64,000 nt of DNA from Micropterus salmoides (lineage: Eukaryota > Chordata > Actinopteri > Centrarchiformes > Centrarchidae), in NCBI RefSeq assembly GCF_014851395.1, contig NW_024041150.1, positions 1,178,001-1,242,000 on the forward strand. Direction: 5' to 3'. The notes under the pieces were generated by a model that saw nothing but the letters and a program-made list of their open reading frames with translations, did no database searches and was not told the origin of the DNA. Positions 40,036 to 52,596 of the stretch are shown here, in pieces. Made by a program: the position numbers and the translations under genes. Position 1 is the first letter of the stretch. Each line of letters starts with the position of its first letter.

Positions 40036-41853
40036 GTGCGTTCCATTTACCTCTGAAGTCGGAGTACGGAATTGGGAATGATGTTACACCCGAGTTGATG
40101 GCGTTCCAGTTAACAAGTTGGAAAACCTCGCTCGGCCAGCCATTGTTTACAACTAGCCAGGGGTGCGTTTCCCAAAAGCATCATTGCTAGCTATGGTAGC
40201 AACTTCCTTAGTTGGAACTATGCAGTTGTGAAGCAATAGTTTCCCAAAACCCTAGTTCGAGTTGCATCAGCTCCTCACCTGTGGTTAGAAGTTTAGTTCC
40301 TGGTGACTACGTCATAGATAGCAGAAAATGCAGTTATATATAATAATGTGAGCAAGCATGGGATGTTTGATAATCTTGCTTTACAAACATATTTCAGTTG
40401 AAGTTTTCTTTTTTAATGTAGTTGTAAAACTTCTTTTAAATGTATTTGTCGGATCATGGGTCAGGATGCAGCGATTACCGGATTTCGCTATTAACCGCAC
40501 TTCAAAACGTCATGGTTAATTAATAATAATCCGCTAACCGAAACTGTGACAAACACAAAACAAGAACAAAGTTACAGGAGCGGTGCACCAGCTTAAGTGC
40601 TGTGCTAATCAGAGGCTACTGCACACTGGCTAAACTATGACAGAGGGATCAAACTGTGAAGCTTTAGTTCCACCATAGAAACGGCTGAAGTCAGCAGTGT
40701 GGGAGCAGGTACACCAAGTCTGACCAGGGCCTTTCTGAAGATGACAGATCACGTGTTTAAAAACTTGCCGTTAAAAGGTTGCTGCTGAAGGAGCTAATAA
40801 CTACATTAAACTCGATGCAGCACCTGCGGGATCACCACCCAGCTTTGCACGCCCGATTAAAGGTAGACCTAATACGTTATATTAAATAACGTAGCAAGTT
40901 GGTAGGGAATTAAATATAAACGTGTCACTTGCAATCAATGCCGTAGCGGTCGAGCTTTCAGTGCAACGTAGAACTGTAGTACAATTATCACGTGAGGTGA
41001 ACTCGCGAGGAAGGAAAAAGGGCGACACATAATCGTCAGATGTTCCAAGTGGGGCGAACAGGAACTTGAGAGGATTTTGGTCCCCTTTGGGCTACACCAG
41101 TTGTTGTTTATTATGAAACTGACTCCTCCGCCTCTTGTTTTACCGGACTCTTCTGTTCTGTCCAAGCGAAAGACTGGAGTAACCGCTGTGTCCGGTACGA
41201 GGGAAGTCAGCCATGTTTCCGACAGACAAAAGATGTTACAGTCCCTTATGTCCCGCTGGAACGTTATCCTGGCTCTGAAGTCATCCAACTTATTTTCTAG
41301 AGATTGGACGATTGCGACCAGGATACTCGGCAAAGGTGGTCGATGGGCCTGAGATTTAGGCATAATATCACAAAGTTTTTGGGAGTTTCCTGCTGTGAAA
41401 AACAGACAAACACAGGTGGAAACATGTTGTTGGTTCAAACTAAGTTAGTTCAAACCACGGTGGTTCCAACAAGGTACGACAGTTTTGGGAAATGGTGGTA
41501 CTTCAGATGTTGGTTAGTTTAACGATGCATCGTACGAAGATGCTACCTTCCATGGTTGTATGGAGCCATTGTTACACGGTTTGGTAAAAAAAAACACATC
41601 CACGGACAGCAGTTGGACAGCACTTTGTGTAGGAAAATGTATATGAGACACAAGTACACAGAAGTGCTAATAAACTACAGCTTTCACTAACTGTTGATAC
41701 ATGTTGAAGCAGCCGTCTTCGATCACAAAGTCGGGGTAGTGCGGTTCTTCTGACTTTCTGACAAGTTGGAAATCCAACTTAAGGGGGCATTCCCTTTGAA
41801 ATTTCCGACTTTGAACTCAGAAATTCCGACTTCCCATGTCAAATGGAAAGCAC
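40036..41853. mobile_element. DNA element with imperfect terminal inverted repeats, containing a LINE fragment (copy A)
   Basis: The left end GTGCGTTCCATTT and the reverse complement of the right end, GTGCTTTCCATTT, match at 12 of 13 bases. Both are followed, 5 or 7 bases later, by AAGTCGGA. Near the left end, ccaggggtgcgtttcccaaa (40158-40177) looks like the end of yet another fish MITE. A LINE endonuclease fragment (40950-41421, minus strand) lies inside. A related right end without partner is at 49309-49412. No target duplication could be defined. Confidence 0.55.
40950..41421 (-). pseudogene. LINE apurinic-type endonuclease fragment (copy A)
   Basis: The minus strand reads VQSLENKLDDFRARITFQRD, CNIFCLSETWL (the ETWL box holding the catalytic Glu of LINE endonucleases), GKTRGGGVSFIINNNW and CSPHLEHLTIMCRPF. 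This is the N-terminal part of a LINE ORF2. It is truncated after the endonuclease, with a frameshift near 41010 that the copy-B version lacks. Confidence 0.85.
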
Positions 41854-41984
41854 CAATACACCAATACACATACATCTTGGGACAGCTGTATTGAGTTTTG
41901 AATTAAATGTGGGTGCAAACAACGAAACACTGAATCAAGTCTTCTTTCAGAGGCAGCTGATTTTGTTCAATCTAGTCGTGAAGT

Positions 41985-42000
41985 GACAGAATCACATCTT
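41985..42000. repeat. 16-bp target site duplication, left copy
   Basis: gacagaatcacatctt, repeated exactly at 43998-44013 on the other side of the 2-kb retroposon. Confidence 0.9.
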
Positions 42001-43997
42001 TTTTTTTTTTTTTTTTTTTAAACCTGTCCTGCCCAGCAGCCTGGTATAGAGTATGATGACCTGGATACCATATTGTGCCAGACAGATTTTACTTTAACAA
42101 GAGAGTATTAAAATACTCCTTTGTCTGTTTTATTATTTATTTAATTATGTATTGATTTGTCACCGGGCCGTACAGGGGGGCAGACACGGGGATGGGGGGG
42201 CACAAACAGACAGCACAGAGAAAGGACAACACCTGCAAGAGAAGGGGAAAGGGGGATGGAGGGTGGGGACAACAGGGAAAAGCTGTGGGAAACACCAATT
42301 GCAGAAAGCAACGAAACCTGCAAGAGAACAGAGAGGGGGGCTTGGGGAGGAGAAAAACAACAACAAACAAACACAAACAAAAAAAACAATAAAAATAATT
42401 ATAATAGTAAAAGACAACCAGCCGAACAGCAGCAATAAACAGCTGACATATTAATGACATATTAAGACAACTAAGAGAACAATGAAAACAAGAAACAGTC
42501 ACACACACTAAATAAGCAACACAACACAGCCACGAGAGCTGGAATAATAATTAATTTAAATAAGTAACTGAAAGAAAGGCATCAGGAATAGTTCTACCAG
42601 GGACAACCTAAGTTTGTTTGTGTCTGTGTGTGTCTGTGTGCGTGTGGGTGAATGTGTCTGTATGTGTGTGTGTGTACATGTGTGTGCGCATAAGCCTGTT
42701 AAAGAATGTAGTTGTTAGAGAGAGTGGGACGCCACGACTGTAACAGGCAGGCAAGAACCCCAGTAGCCAATAGGGGTGGAAGAAAGAAAAAGAATAAATC
42801 AAATCAAAAAAAAACAAAGACTCCCAGATGCACCGCGATGCAAACGCAGAAGACCCCGACCCAAATGCCAGTTGACAACGTAATGCCGACGGAACGCAAA
42901 AGAGGAAGAGCAGCGCCCGGACCGACCGCGGCGCGGACACAACATAGACCAGTGGCCCCCCCCATCCAGCACCCCACCGCCGCGCAGCAAACAACCACAA
43001 TGCCCAAATGCCACGCAATCATCAACACCAATGCACAAGTGACGAGCCCAACGCGCACACTGCGCGAGCACGGCAACACCCATGCCCAGCAGCCCCCCCG
43101 CGAATCCCGCGTGCGAGGTCGGGCAAATGAGAGAGAGCAAACGGAACAACACGACAGCGAAAGCCAGCGGAGAGAAACACCAGCAGCAAGTCCCAGCCCG
43201 GCAGCAAACGCGCCGCACAGGTCACCGTGCACCCGCCAATAAAAGTCCACCGTCCCCCCAACCGCCGGAAAAAACTAAGGCCGCCGGCGCCAGCCGACAT
43301 CCCCCATGCCCAGCGCGCCCCCCGGCAAACCACCAGCCAAACCAGCAACGAGGCAAAATCAACTAGCTCAGCTGCATGCCACCAACAACCCACCCATCCA
43401 TCAAGGGCCGAGAACTCCAGGCACAAACCCAGAACAAACCAGAGCACAGCCCTGCCCCGCACCCACACTGCACATCCCGAAAACTAACTATATACCTCAG
43501 TATCCAGAGGGGTCCAACAACTGGCCGACAGAGAAATGGGCAAGCACGGATCCGAGGCCAACGAAGCAAAACAGGAACGCAAACAGGTCCCTCCAAGCCA
43601 ACGAGGAGATGCCTCCCCCGGACTCCAATGCACAAACTAAACGCCCAGCAGCCATCCAGAGACCCTGCCCAGGGAAAAGTATAATGCATCAAGATGCATC
43701 GACAATCGCCCCACAATCCCACCGCAGCCCACCAAACCGCAATTGGATCAACCCGCACAGAGACCCCCACCCCCAGAAGCCAGGACACCCTGCGACCCCC
43801 CAAAGCGCAAAGGACCCCAGACCGCATGTCCAGGGGGAAGCTGTACCCCGCCCCAAGGAAGAACAGCAGAAAGCCGTGCCGGTAAGCTCGCTACCGCCAG
43901 GGAGCGATAACGCGGGAGAACCAGGCCAACGGTCCCCCCAGCCCAGCCAGAGGCATCCCTCCCTACAGTGCAGGCAGTGACAGCAGCCCCCGAGGCC
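42001..43997 (-). mobile_element. 2-kb retroposon with poly(A) tail, minus strand (copy A)
   Basis: An insert of 1997 bp between exact 16-bp direct repeats, with a 19-base T run (poly(A) on the minus strand) directly at one repeat. This is the signature of target-primed reverse transcription. On its own sense strand the 5' 1.2 kb is strikingly GC-rich (42830-43997) and the 3' part is AT-rich with a (CA)n tract (about 42615-42690). No reverse transcriptase, endonuclease, zinc-knuckle or known gene product is recognisable. Open frames of up to about 150 codons exist in several frames but are not kept in copy B. It may be a non-autonomous LINE derivative or a retrocopy of a long non-coding transcript. 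Confidence 0.82.
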
Positions 43998-44013
43998 GAC
44001 AGAATCACATCTT
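43998..44013. repeat. 16-bp target site duplication, right copy
   Basis: gacagaatcacatctt, identical to 41985-42000. Confidence 0.9.
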
Positions 44014-46397
44014 ACTTGATTACGTAACACTGGCTCTGCGTAAATGCTCGGCCACACCATTTAGTAGGATAACCAGTTTGTCTCCTCCTTTAAAAGTACA
44101 AGGTACAAGAAAAACAAATAAACTAGCTCTAATTTACTTAGTCTTGGAAATCATAAAAAAGAAATATAACTAACATAGATGTACTGGATGCTGCCTTTGA
44201 GATTATAGACAGCAAAAATGTTTAAAACTGAGATTGTAACAATCAACAATGTGCAGTCGTTGCTCATTTCCTTTCCACTCATTCTTTAAATAACTGATAC
44301 GCTAAAAAAAATAAGATCCTCACTTAAATATCACTTTCGCCATTGTCTTTCACTTCTGCACTGGATTTCAGACCAGTACTTAATGACTAATTAAGTACAA
44401 CAGCCAATATTAAGTCACACAATTATATTCTGATGTTGACCAAATATAAACTACATACTTTGTTTTCCTGGCGGGTCAGGATAGAACCTCATCCTCTAAT
44501 AACAAAAACTAAATTGATCTGAATTTTATTAACACTTCAATAAAAGCGTCTGGTATGTCAAGACAGAATGTTTGAATTTTAAGCAGGGCGAAAAAAGCGC
44601 AGCACGACGGGAGGCAATACTGTGACAGCAAGAGCCAGAGGGAGGCATTATTGTTATGGTCTCCCTTGGTGGTGACTCGCTTGCAATCCTGCATTGCTAT
44701 TAGAGAGCAACATAAAAATAAAATCAGATTAAATGCACATGACAGGAGGCAAAGTCTCCAACTGAAGTCAAGTTTATGACAAGCTTGTGTCATTTACCGT
44801 GACTGCATGATTTATTTGGCCTTGCTGGGAGTGGAGGAGGCAAGCTGGGAGTTTTCTAATTCCTTTCTCCGTCATTTCTACAGCCATCAGTCAAAGCCGC
44901 CAGAGAGCAGGGGCTAAATGTGAATGCTCGATAAGTGGGCTATTAAAGCTGCCAAGTTACATTTCCAGTCTTTGTTATTTCTAGCCTCATTTGAGATTTA
45001 CGTTTTGAACTTCTGCATTCTTGTTTCAGCCTTTTTGAACAGACCGGCAGCTCTGTTTTTTCTGTTTATTTCGGACTCTGTGGTCTCAAATGCTGGGCCA
45101 GAGATTAGCAACCAGTTCAGACTGACACGAGATCTCGTTGTAATTATGGGAGACGAAATCCTAATTTGCTCATTCACCCTTCTTATCCAATCTGTTCTCA
45201 CTCCCAAGTCATCAGATATGGGTGCATGGTCAAGACTGGGAAGACCTTTAGCGTCATTGTTGAACGCTAAAAGTAAGCTTAGAATAAACATAAAGTCAGA
45301 CTAAAGGTTATGGTTGTAATCTTTACCAGTATACTGTGCTCGTAAAATAAATTTTTAGGGCATAAGCGACTAACATGACTTCCTCCTTAGCTCCTGCCAT
45401 TAGAGGTCACCGCCTAACAACAAACGGTATTATTGTATATGTATGTGTAAGTATGTTTACGTTGAAAAGACCTAGTGGCCGCATTAATTAAGACAGAAGC
45501 AAAGGACCGAGTCAGTTGACGTCATTATAGAGCGATAAAGTCACACTACATCGGACTTTAACACGGGAGAGGGCTGTTTGTGACCTCAACCTTAACCATG
45601 TGGTTATTTCTGTAACCATGACAACAGAGGTCTTCTAGCCTTAACAAAGTAGTCGTTTGATTGCGAAACAACGATGTTTTCCAAATTGGCCCTCGATTTC
45701 CGTTAGGATCTTTGAACTATAGTTATTGGACATTTAATGAAAATCTATTAAAATGTATCAAAATCAAAGTAATCTATTAAGGACTTGATTAGATGTAATA
45801 TTGGTTCAAATGATCTTAGTTTAGAGAGCAGGATGCCTTTAAGTACTCACTTAGAGGTCATGAAATTCAATGTTATTCACAAAAAGACTGAGAGGGGAAA
45901 AAAAACCCCAAACAAAATACATTTTCTAACCCTGCAGACAGATTCTTCTGTGTACACTGACTGAAGTGCAGGATTATCTACAGCATATATAAATAAATGG
46001 AGAGAAATGATCAATGTTTCAGAAGTTTATTTATCACTAATGTAAAGAATGAGACAGATAATGCAAAGCTGGAGTGTCAGTCTCAGTCACCCAGGTTGCA
46101 TTACTGATCATATTGTTTACAAAACTCAGAGTTGGAAGTCAGTCCTAAATTTTTCTTTGGTTCTACTTGAAGCATTTAATAAACGTTCTTAAAGGGAGAG
46201 TAAATGATTCTGCAGCAGGATTGTTGATATTTCTGCAGGGCCAAGTACAATTAAGTTTCCCCCGCTGTTTTTACTACTTTACCAAGACTTTAGGGCAAAC
46301 TATCTGGATTCCCGGTGACGATCAGGATTAAGGGGAAATAAATATCGTATGAGGTCTGACAGAAAAATGGGAAATCAAAAAAGCAACCAATGGAAGA
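44014..46397. other. intergenic DNA around the right end of copy A
   Basis: No gene recognised. Bases 44780-45310 are of balanced composition and repeat-free and could hold a conserved non-coding element. Apparent 126- and 97-codon frames in this stretch overlap each other on opposite strands and resemble no known protein. Confidence 0.5.
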
Positions 46398-46402
46398 TGA
46401 AA

Positions 46403-46962
46403 TGTTATGAGTTTAATTTGGGTTATGTTTGAGTTGTATTTTTCCCTGTGTGTTTCTGGTTTTTGCCATTGTTTCATGTGTCTTTCTATTTGTTATTTAT
46501 CTCTTATCTCTTATCTTAGGTCTTTTCCCTGCATTTTAGTTATTTGCCTCAGTTCTTAGTACAGTGCCTTAGTTCTTGTTCTGTGCTTTAGTTCATGTTT
46601 GTCTTACTCCTGCTCTGTGTAGTCATGTATTATTTTGGTCATGTTTGCTCTGTGTTCTGTTAAATCTTAGTTCAGTCTGTTAGTGGTAGTTTATCGGCAT
46701 CTGTCTGTTTTCCCCTGCTGTCTCTCTGCCTCGTTAGTCCCGGTCACCAGTGTTTCTCCCGCCCTGCTCATTAGTCCCTGGTGTTAAATGTTTGCTGTGT
46801 GTCTTCAGTCCTTGTCCGGTCATTGTGGCATGTATACTCTCTGTCGTGTAGTAAGTGTGCTCGCCTTTTGTTTGCCACAATTAACCTTTTTGAACTGTAC
46901 CTGCTCCGCTTTGCGTCCTGCATTTGGGTCCACCAACCTTCTCCACACCACAAACCGTAACA
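46403..46962. mobile_element. solo LTR with 5-bp target duplication
   Basis: A 560-bp segment starting TGTTATG and ending CGTAACA, flanked by identical tgaaa at 46398-46402 and 46963-46967. It shares tttcccctgctgtctctctg, cctcgttagtcccggtcacc and gtccggtcattgt with the solo LTR at 31263-32067. No internal retrotransposon region remains. Confidence 0.85.
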
Positions 46963-47084
46963 TGAAAAGCTCAATTATTTGTAACCCATTAGAACTATGG
47001 GTGAAAAAATAGGTTTACTGCATACAATAACCTGCTTTTATTTTAGATTTAACTCTTTTTAACCACCTAATTATTACTTTTACC

Positions 47085-47178
47085 TTTAATTGTATTTTTT
47101 AATATTTCCCTATGATGCTTTTTGTGTATTATGTATTGCTGAAATGTGCTATACAAATAAAATTGCCTTGTCTTGCCC
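47085..47178 (+). repeat. LINE/SINE 3' tail
   Basis: Contains gctgaaatgtgctatacaaa and taaaattgccttgtcttgcc, the same type of tail as at 25880-26015. Confidence 0.55.
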
Positions 47179-47789
47179 CATCCACACTACTCCGTTTTAG
47201 CTTACAAACGGAGAATTGAAACAAATACGATCTCCGTCCACACCAGCTTTTTAGCTGCGTATCAGAGTTGATCTCCGTCTACATTAAAACGACAAAACAC
47301 ATCTATTTTTCTTCCATAGTTTTCTTCCATACTTAGCCCACAGAAGATTTGGCGAAAGAATAAAGAAATGCAGACGAACAATCGGACCAGATTTTTTTTG
47401 CATGCACCAATAACAAGCTGAATGTAACACGGGACTGTGACGGCAGAAAACAGACTGGGAGTCGTTGCAAAGTAAATGGCGACATGCACAGAAGCCTGAA
47501 GTGTTATTTGCACGTACAGAATATTTGAATAAAAACACCAACTCAAAAACTGTCAGTAGCATCCAATCAGTAGACCCAATCAGAGAGAGCTAAGCATGAG
47601 CGTCTGTGTCATCGTTCATAAAGTCCTCTGTTTTGGCCCGTCTTCACTAAAACGTTCTCCGGAGTTTCACAACGAAAACGGTGTCTGCAGCGTTTCCAAA
47701 CTTCTCCATTTTAGGTCTTCGTTTTCGGCGTTTTAGTCTGGACAGGAGGTGCAAAGGTAGCAAAAGGACAGAAGTGTGGATGGGGCCTT
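47174..47789. mobile_element. MITE with CCCCATCCACACT terminal inverted repeats
   Basis: The left end GCCCCATCCACACTACT and the reverse complement of the right end, GGCCCCATCCACACTTCT, form an imperfect inverted repeat. Inside are paired 'actccgttttagc' / 'ttcgttttcggcgtttt' motifs typical of a fish hAT-type repeat. It is about 615 bp and non-coding. Confidence 0.65.
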
Positions 47790-49034
47790 AGAGTCATTTG
47801 AATGTGCCGGTTTATAGAAGTCTCTCTCCCACTGCTCCTGTGCACGAGCAATAACGCCACCTGTTGTTGATTGGCTGGAACAATGTTTTGTCGCAAAGTC
47901 TGCACCACCGGAAAATACATAATTTTTTTTTTCAGAGCACACACAAAATGGAAAAATAGAGAGGAAATGTTCACTGAATTTAACATTGAACTTTAAAGTG
48001 TACTGGATCACAAACGCTTACTCTCCCTATAACCTTGTAAATCACTCCATATATCTGAGGATTTATTAAGCTGCAGAGCTGTCCTCAACTTTCAGGTGTT
48101 CCCAGGTGAACAAACATACGTGGGAGATGTGGATATGTGAGGAACGCTTCATTTTAAAACAATAACAAGTTTCCTCAAAGACACTGTCTGGATTCAAACT
48201 TTTTGTGACTGATTTCGTTTGGGATCTCCAGAACCACAGAAGACAAATTCATTCATTTCAGGCTTAATTGAAAACAAGGAAATATAGACACAACAGAGAT
48301 GATTTAGCTACCATTTTGTTGCACCTGAAAGATCCATTACTGTGCACATTTACCCATTTTCTCCTTTCTTCTCCTAATCCTTATTTTACAGTTCCATTTG
48401 ACGCTTTAGCATTATGTTGGTTCAGCAAACTCCATGATTTGTTTTTGTTGTTTTTATGTCTTCAGGAGTAATATTTGTCTCACAGGCACACACAGAAGTT
48501 AAACCACTGATCAGTAGTCACAGATGCCTTTTGGTTTTGAATGCCTGAAGCAGATATCTGTATTTTAATTTTTAATCTTTTTCAAAATTCCACAGCTGAA
48601 ACAATAACGGGAGCATCTTCAAACACAAAGAAGTTCACAGTGCTTTACATAAAGCAAAACATATATAATAAAACTGACGGATTACTCCAGTGGTTCTCAA
48701 ACTTTGGTTCTCATTTTATCAGTCATTAAAACAGGTGACCGAAATAAACAAAAGAGAACCACTGGATTAGTCAGTTAATTGATTAGATAAATAAATAATC
48801 AACAGAAAAATAATTACTTTTAAATACATTTTCAAGCAGAATGCCACATGAGAATCTGCCACTCTTCCTAGTCTTGTGATAATAAATTGAATGTCTGCAG
48901 ACTGTGTGGACTGTTGATCAGACAAATCAAACCATTTGATTAAGTCATGTTGGGCTTTAGGAATTAGTGTGTCCAATACTTTGATTTATGATCCAATACA
49001 GGCAACAATAAAAATATTCCCATCATCATTATTA

Positions 49035-49195
49035 ACGTATTATAGTAATTTGATTACTTTTTTCAGTAATTACTTTACAGTAATTTACTTTAAAGGCACC
49101 TTTGACAGGGCTGGAGTAACGAATGTAATGACACTGGTAATGCATTACTTTTGCTGTTGAGTAATTAGTATTAGTAATTAGTAATGTGATTAAAA
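49035..49195. repeat. taattac-rich repeat fragment
   Basis: Repeated gtaatt/aattac motifs (cagtaattactttacagtaa; ctggagtaacgaatgtaatg) resemble the hAT-type repeats at 18896 and 32510, more decayed. Confidence 0.4.
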
Positions 49196-49308
49196 TTGTT
49201 AATTTAATTTACTGAGACACAAATAAAGACAGAAGTGTGATATACACTATACTACTACCGCTTTCACTCATGTTGCAACCATTTATTTTGAGGTCAGGGT
49301 TGGTGAGG

Positions 49309-49412
49309 TTCTCCCGGCTTTCCGAGTCAGAAATCCAACGTAAGGGGGCGTTCCAGTTGAAATTTCCGACTGGGAACTCAGATATTCCGACTTCCTAGTA
49401 CAACTGGGACGC
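49309..49412. repeat. isolated end of the 'aagtcgga' DNA element
   Basis: Contains ccaacgtaagggggcgttcc, gaaatttccgactgggaact and ttccgacttcctagtaca, matching the right end of the element at 41741-41853. No matching left end was found nearby. Confidence 0.65.
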
Positions 49413-50845
49413 ACCGTAAGTCACATGACGTTTAACGTGGTAAACGTTGTGAAAAGGTGGTAAACAGCTTTCTCGCTCTTAATTCTACGTCACCTGACTT
49501 CTTCAGCCACTAGATGTTGGTGGCCTAACAAAAAAACATAAATATTGGTTGTAATAAGCGGCTGCATATTCGACCTAGACAATCGTTTGATGAGGACGGG
49601 CTGCTGAGACCACACACTGCTCCTTGTCAATCAAATTATCACAAACACACAGGCTGAACATTTGGGGATCATATTTATCTCGTTAAAAAAGAAAAGTACA
49701 AACGGGGAAAGTGTTTTAAATGTTATTACTGTTTAATTTGTTTTACAGGAGTGAAGGAAAGAATGGGAGAAAGATTCGCCTCCTCACCAGCACAAACATA
49801 CATCTCATACCACTCTAGCTTTGATATTCTGTTATAAGATTATAGATTTCCCACCATCTCTTAGTATAATCTCATACTGACTTGACCTCATATTAATAAT
49901 TCATTTAGCCAGAAAAAAAAACTCAGAACTTGCTCATGAGTTTAAAACTTTTAGTTCCAGCGTTAGCACTTCTGGTGAGGACAAACTTTAACTATGAGTA
50001 AGCTGTATTTCCTCCTGACGTCAGACACATGAATTCAGGTTCTCTTCTTGTTTCTTTTTGTCTGTCTCCTTAATTCTCTTCTTTTCTTACTCACTGTCGC
50101 ACACCTACTCATGCCTCCTCTCTTTGATTTCTCCCCTAGTTCGTAGGTTCATGTGTGTCTGTATGAACCTGTTTACCCCAAGCATATTGCTTAAAATATT
50201 AGAAATTTGGCCTCTATTCAAAAAGAAGAGTAGTTTCTCCAAAAAGACGATGATTGAAGCTTTTTCTCTTAAACCATTATCACGAGGAGGTAGATCAAAG
50301 CAAATACTGGAGCATTACACCTCTTAAGGAAGCATTTTCCATTAGTAGATGTAGCCCATCGTATTATCACTTTCAACAGTTGTTTGGAAGCTTCTAAAGA
50401 AATGATGGTACGTGTGGTGGCCAAAATATCCTGTGAGTGACAATGAGAGAAAAAATAGCTTGAGCCTCAAAGCTCCAAGAGCATGCAGATTCTTATTTGC
50501 TGGTTGTGGTTTGTTTAGAACATAAAATCCCAAAACACTCAGTACCAATTTGCGCAGTACTTTAACACTGCAGATCAGGTTTTACATTCTGAGTGTTTTT
50601 GGTATAGGCACAAAAGCACATGGTTAAGGTAAAAAAAGAAAAAAAGATTTTGGGTTGGGTTAAATGCCGTTTCTTGTGCTTTAAGTCATTAGGACTTTTT
50701 AAACACTAGGCCAAGGGCGCCATCTTTCCTTAAACTTAACCAAGTGCTTTGAGTTGCCTGAACTTAACTATAAAAAAGTTTAATAGCACTTTAGTTGCTA
50801 CGAACTATTGTGATTGTAGGAAAAACAAATTAAATTGAATATTTG

Positions 50846-51308
50846 GCCGGCCCTGTTTGCACGAAGTATTTTCAAAACCTTGAGTTTTCTACGTGGTTTG
50901 GCCGTTCGTCCACACAGAAACGCAGCATCACGTCACTGAAACCGATATTTTGAAAACCCCTGCCAGGGTGCAGATTTTAAGAAACTCCGGTTGCATTGTT
51001 GTCGTGTAGACAGTAAGTTTTGCCTTACAACATCAGAGTGCGTGCCGTTATCTGCTGGTTTGACATCGGACTGTGCGCCACTGCCTGCTTTATTTACCAT
51101 TTTAATAGGCTCAGATTGGACAACATGGCTTTACGATTAGGGTCATATCGCTGCCTGGTGGTTTGGTATGACCTTCACAGCGCTTAGATATTTACACAGA
51201 TATTTTTTATTCTTTATATTTTATGCATTTCGTGTAGACAGAGATTTTTTTAAATAAAGGGGGAAAACTCCGTTTATAAAAATCCCCTTGTACATGTGGA
51301 CTAAGCCA
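50846..51308. repeat. MITE-like repeat of the 'gtccacac' type
   Basis: Contains cgttcgtccacacagaaacg, gtgtagacagagattttttt and cttgtacatgtggactaagc, phrases of a dispersed fish repeat. The ends (ggccctgtttgcac ... gtggactaagcc) form only a weak inverted repeat. Confidence 0.4.
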
Positions 51309-52096
51309 CAGATACATTCATTACAAACTCATTATGTTGATAGAAAACAAAATCCGATCGCCGTTATGTTTGTTGCTCTTGCATATTAGTAGTATATAAA
51401 CATTATTTCTGGGAGACTGGGTTGCTATATAGTGATAACGAGGTCGTAATAAGCATCAGTGGGTTAGTGGGTAACTGTGTTATACTCTATGTTGATATTT
51501 AAAAAGACTGATCATGGAGAGGGTTTGAGGTGACATAAATGTGTTCTCTTATGTCTACTACCACACAGCCCCAATCGTGTCGGAGAAGGCTTATGTACAT
51601 TTTTCCTGTCCACGCTTTTCCTGGCCACATCAGATTAGTCGTTCAGTGTAGACATGGTCTAAATCAGAGGCGTTTCTTATTAAGTCTGGTTTGATTGGCC
51701 AGTTGAGAACGATGACAACTGAGATGTTAAGAGAGAGAAAACGTCTGAAAACACAAGAGTTTATGACTGCAAGTAAATTGATGTTGGCATCTGACAGACA
51801 GAAGCTTCAAGAGCCTAAACAGTCTGAGCTGATGCTTATATTCAGCTATTTCCTCTGCAGCAAATGATGGCAAGAAGTGCAGACAACTTTATTCTCCCCA
51901 CTGCCAAAATATCAGAATGAGCTGACAGGGTACAAGAACATTTTTTTCCTCCCCAGTACAGGAGCTGCTGCTTGTGGGGTGTTTTTACTGTTGTTTACAA
52001 GCTCTGGTATGCTAGTAATTGAACAGAGTGAATGAGTAAGAACCCAACTCAAAAAATGCAACAAAAGAGCATTTCTGCAGAGCCAAAGACAAAAAA

Positions 52097-52596
52097 NNNN
52101 NNNNNNNNNNNNNNNNNNNNNNNNNNNNNNNNNNNNNNNNNNNNNNNNNNNNNNNNNNNNNNNNNNNNNNNNNNNNNNNNNNNNNNNNNNNNNNNNNNNN
52201 NNNNNNNNNNNNNNNNNNNNNNNNNNNNNNNNNNNNNNNNNNNNNNNNNNNNNNNNNNNNNNNNNNNNNNNNNNNNNNNNNNNNNNNNNNNNNNNNNNNN
52301 NNNNNNNNNNNNNNNNNNNNNNNNNNNNNNNNNNNNNNNNNNNNNNNNNNNNNNNNNNNNNNNNNNNNNNNNNNNNNNNNNNNNNNNNNNNNNNNNNNNN
52401 NNNNNNNNNNNNNNNNNNNNNNNNNNNNNNNNNNNNNNNNNNNNNNNNNNNNNNNNNNNNNNNNNNNNNNNNNNNNNNNNNNNNNNNNNNNNNNNNNNNN
52501 NNNNNNNNNNNNNNNNNNNNNNNNNNNNNNNNNNNNNNNNNNNNNNNNNNNNNNNNNNNNNNNNNNNNNNNNNNNNNNNNNNNNNNNNNNNNNNNN
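52097..52596. other. assembly gap (500 N)
   Basis: Exactly 500 N bases. A round number implies a placeholder of unknown real size. Long reading frames of unknown residues across it are meaningless. Confidence 0.99.

Larger units (their letters stand above)
33979..45434. repeat. large duplication, copy A
   Basis: This whole stretch is repeated, nearly base for base and in the same orientation, at 52597-64000. The offset between copies is 18618 at the left end and 18566 at the right end, the difference being many one-base and a few larger indels. Copy A is continuous with flanking sequence on both sides. Copy B begins at an N gap and runs off the window. See the findings for why an assembly artefact is suspected. 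Confidence 0.97.

Noticed and set aside
42608..43980. Long overlapping reading frames on both strands of the GC-rich retroposon (up to about 220 codons, Pro/Gln-rich on plus, Cys/Leu/Trp-rich on minus)
   Set aside because: Frames exist on both strands at once because GC-rich DNA has few stops. They change between copies A and B through single-base indels, and none resembles a known protein.
44924..45304. 126-codon frame in both copies
   Set aside because: No recognisable domain. The frame lacks a splice context and has an open frame opposite to it. Left as non-coding.
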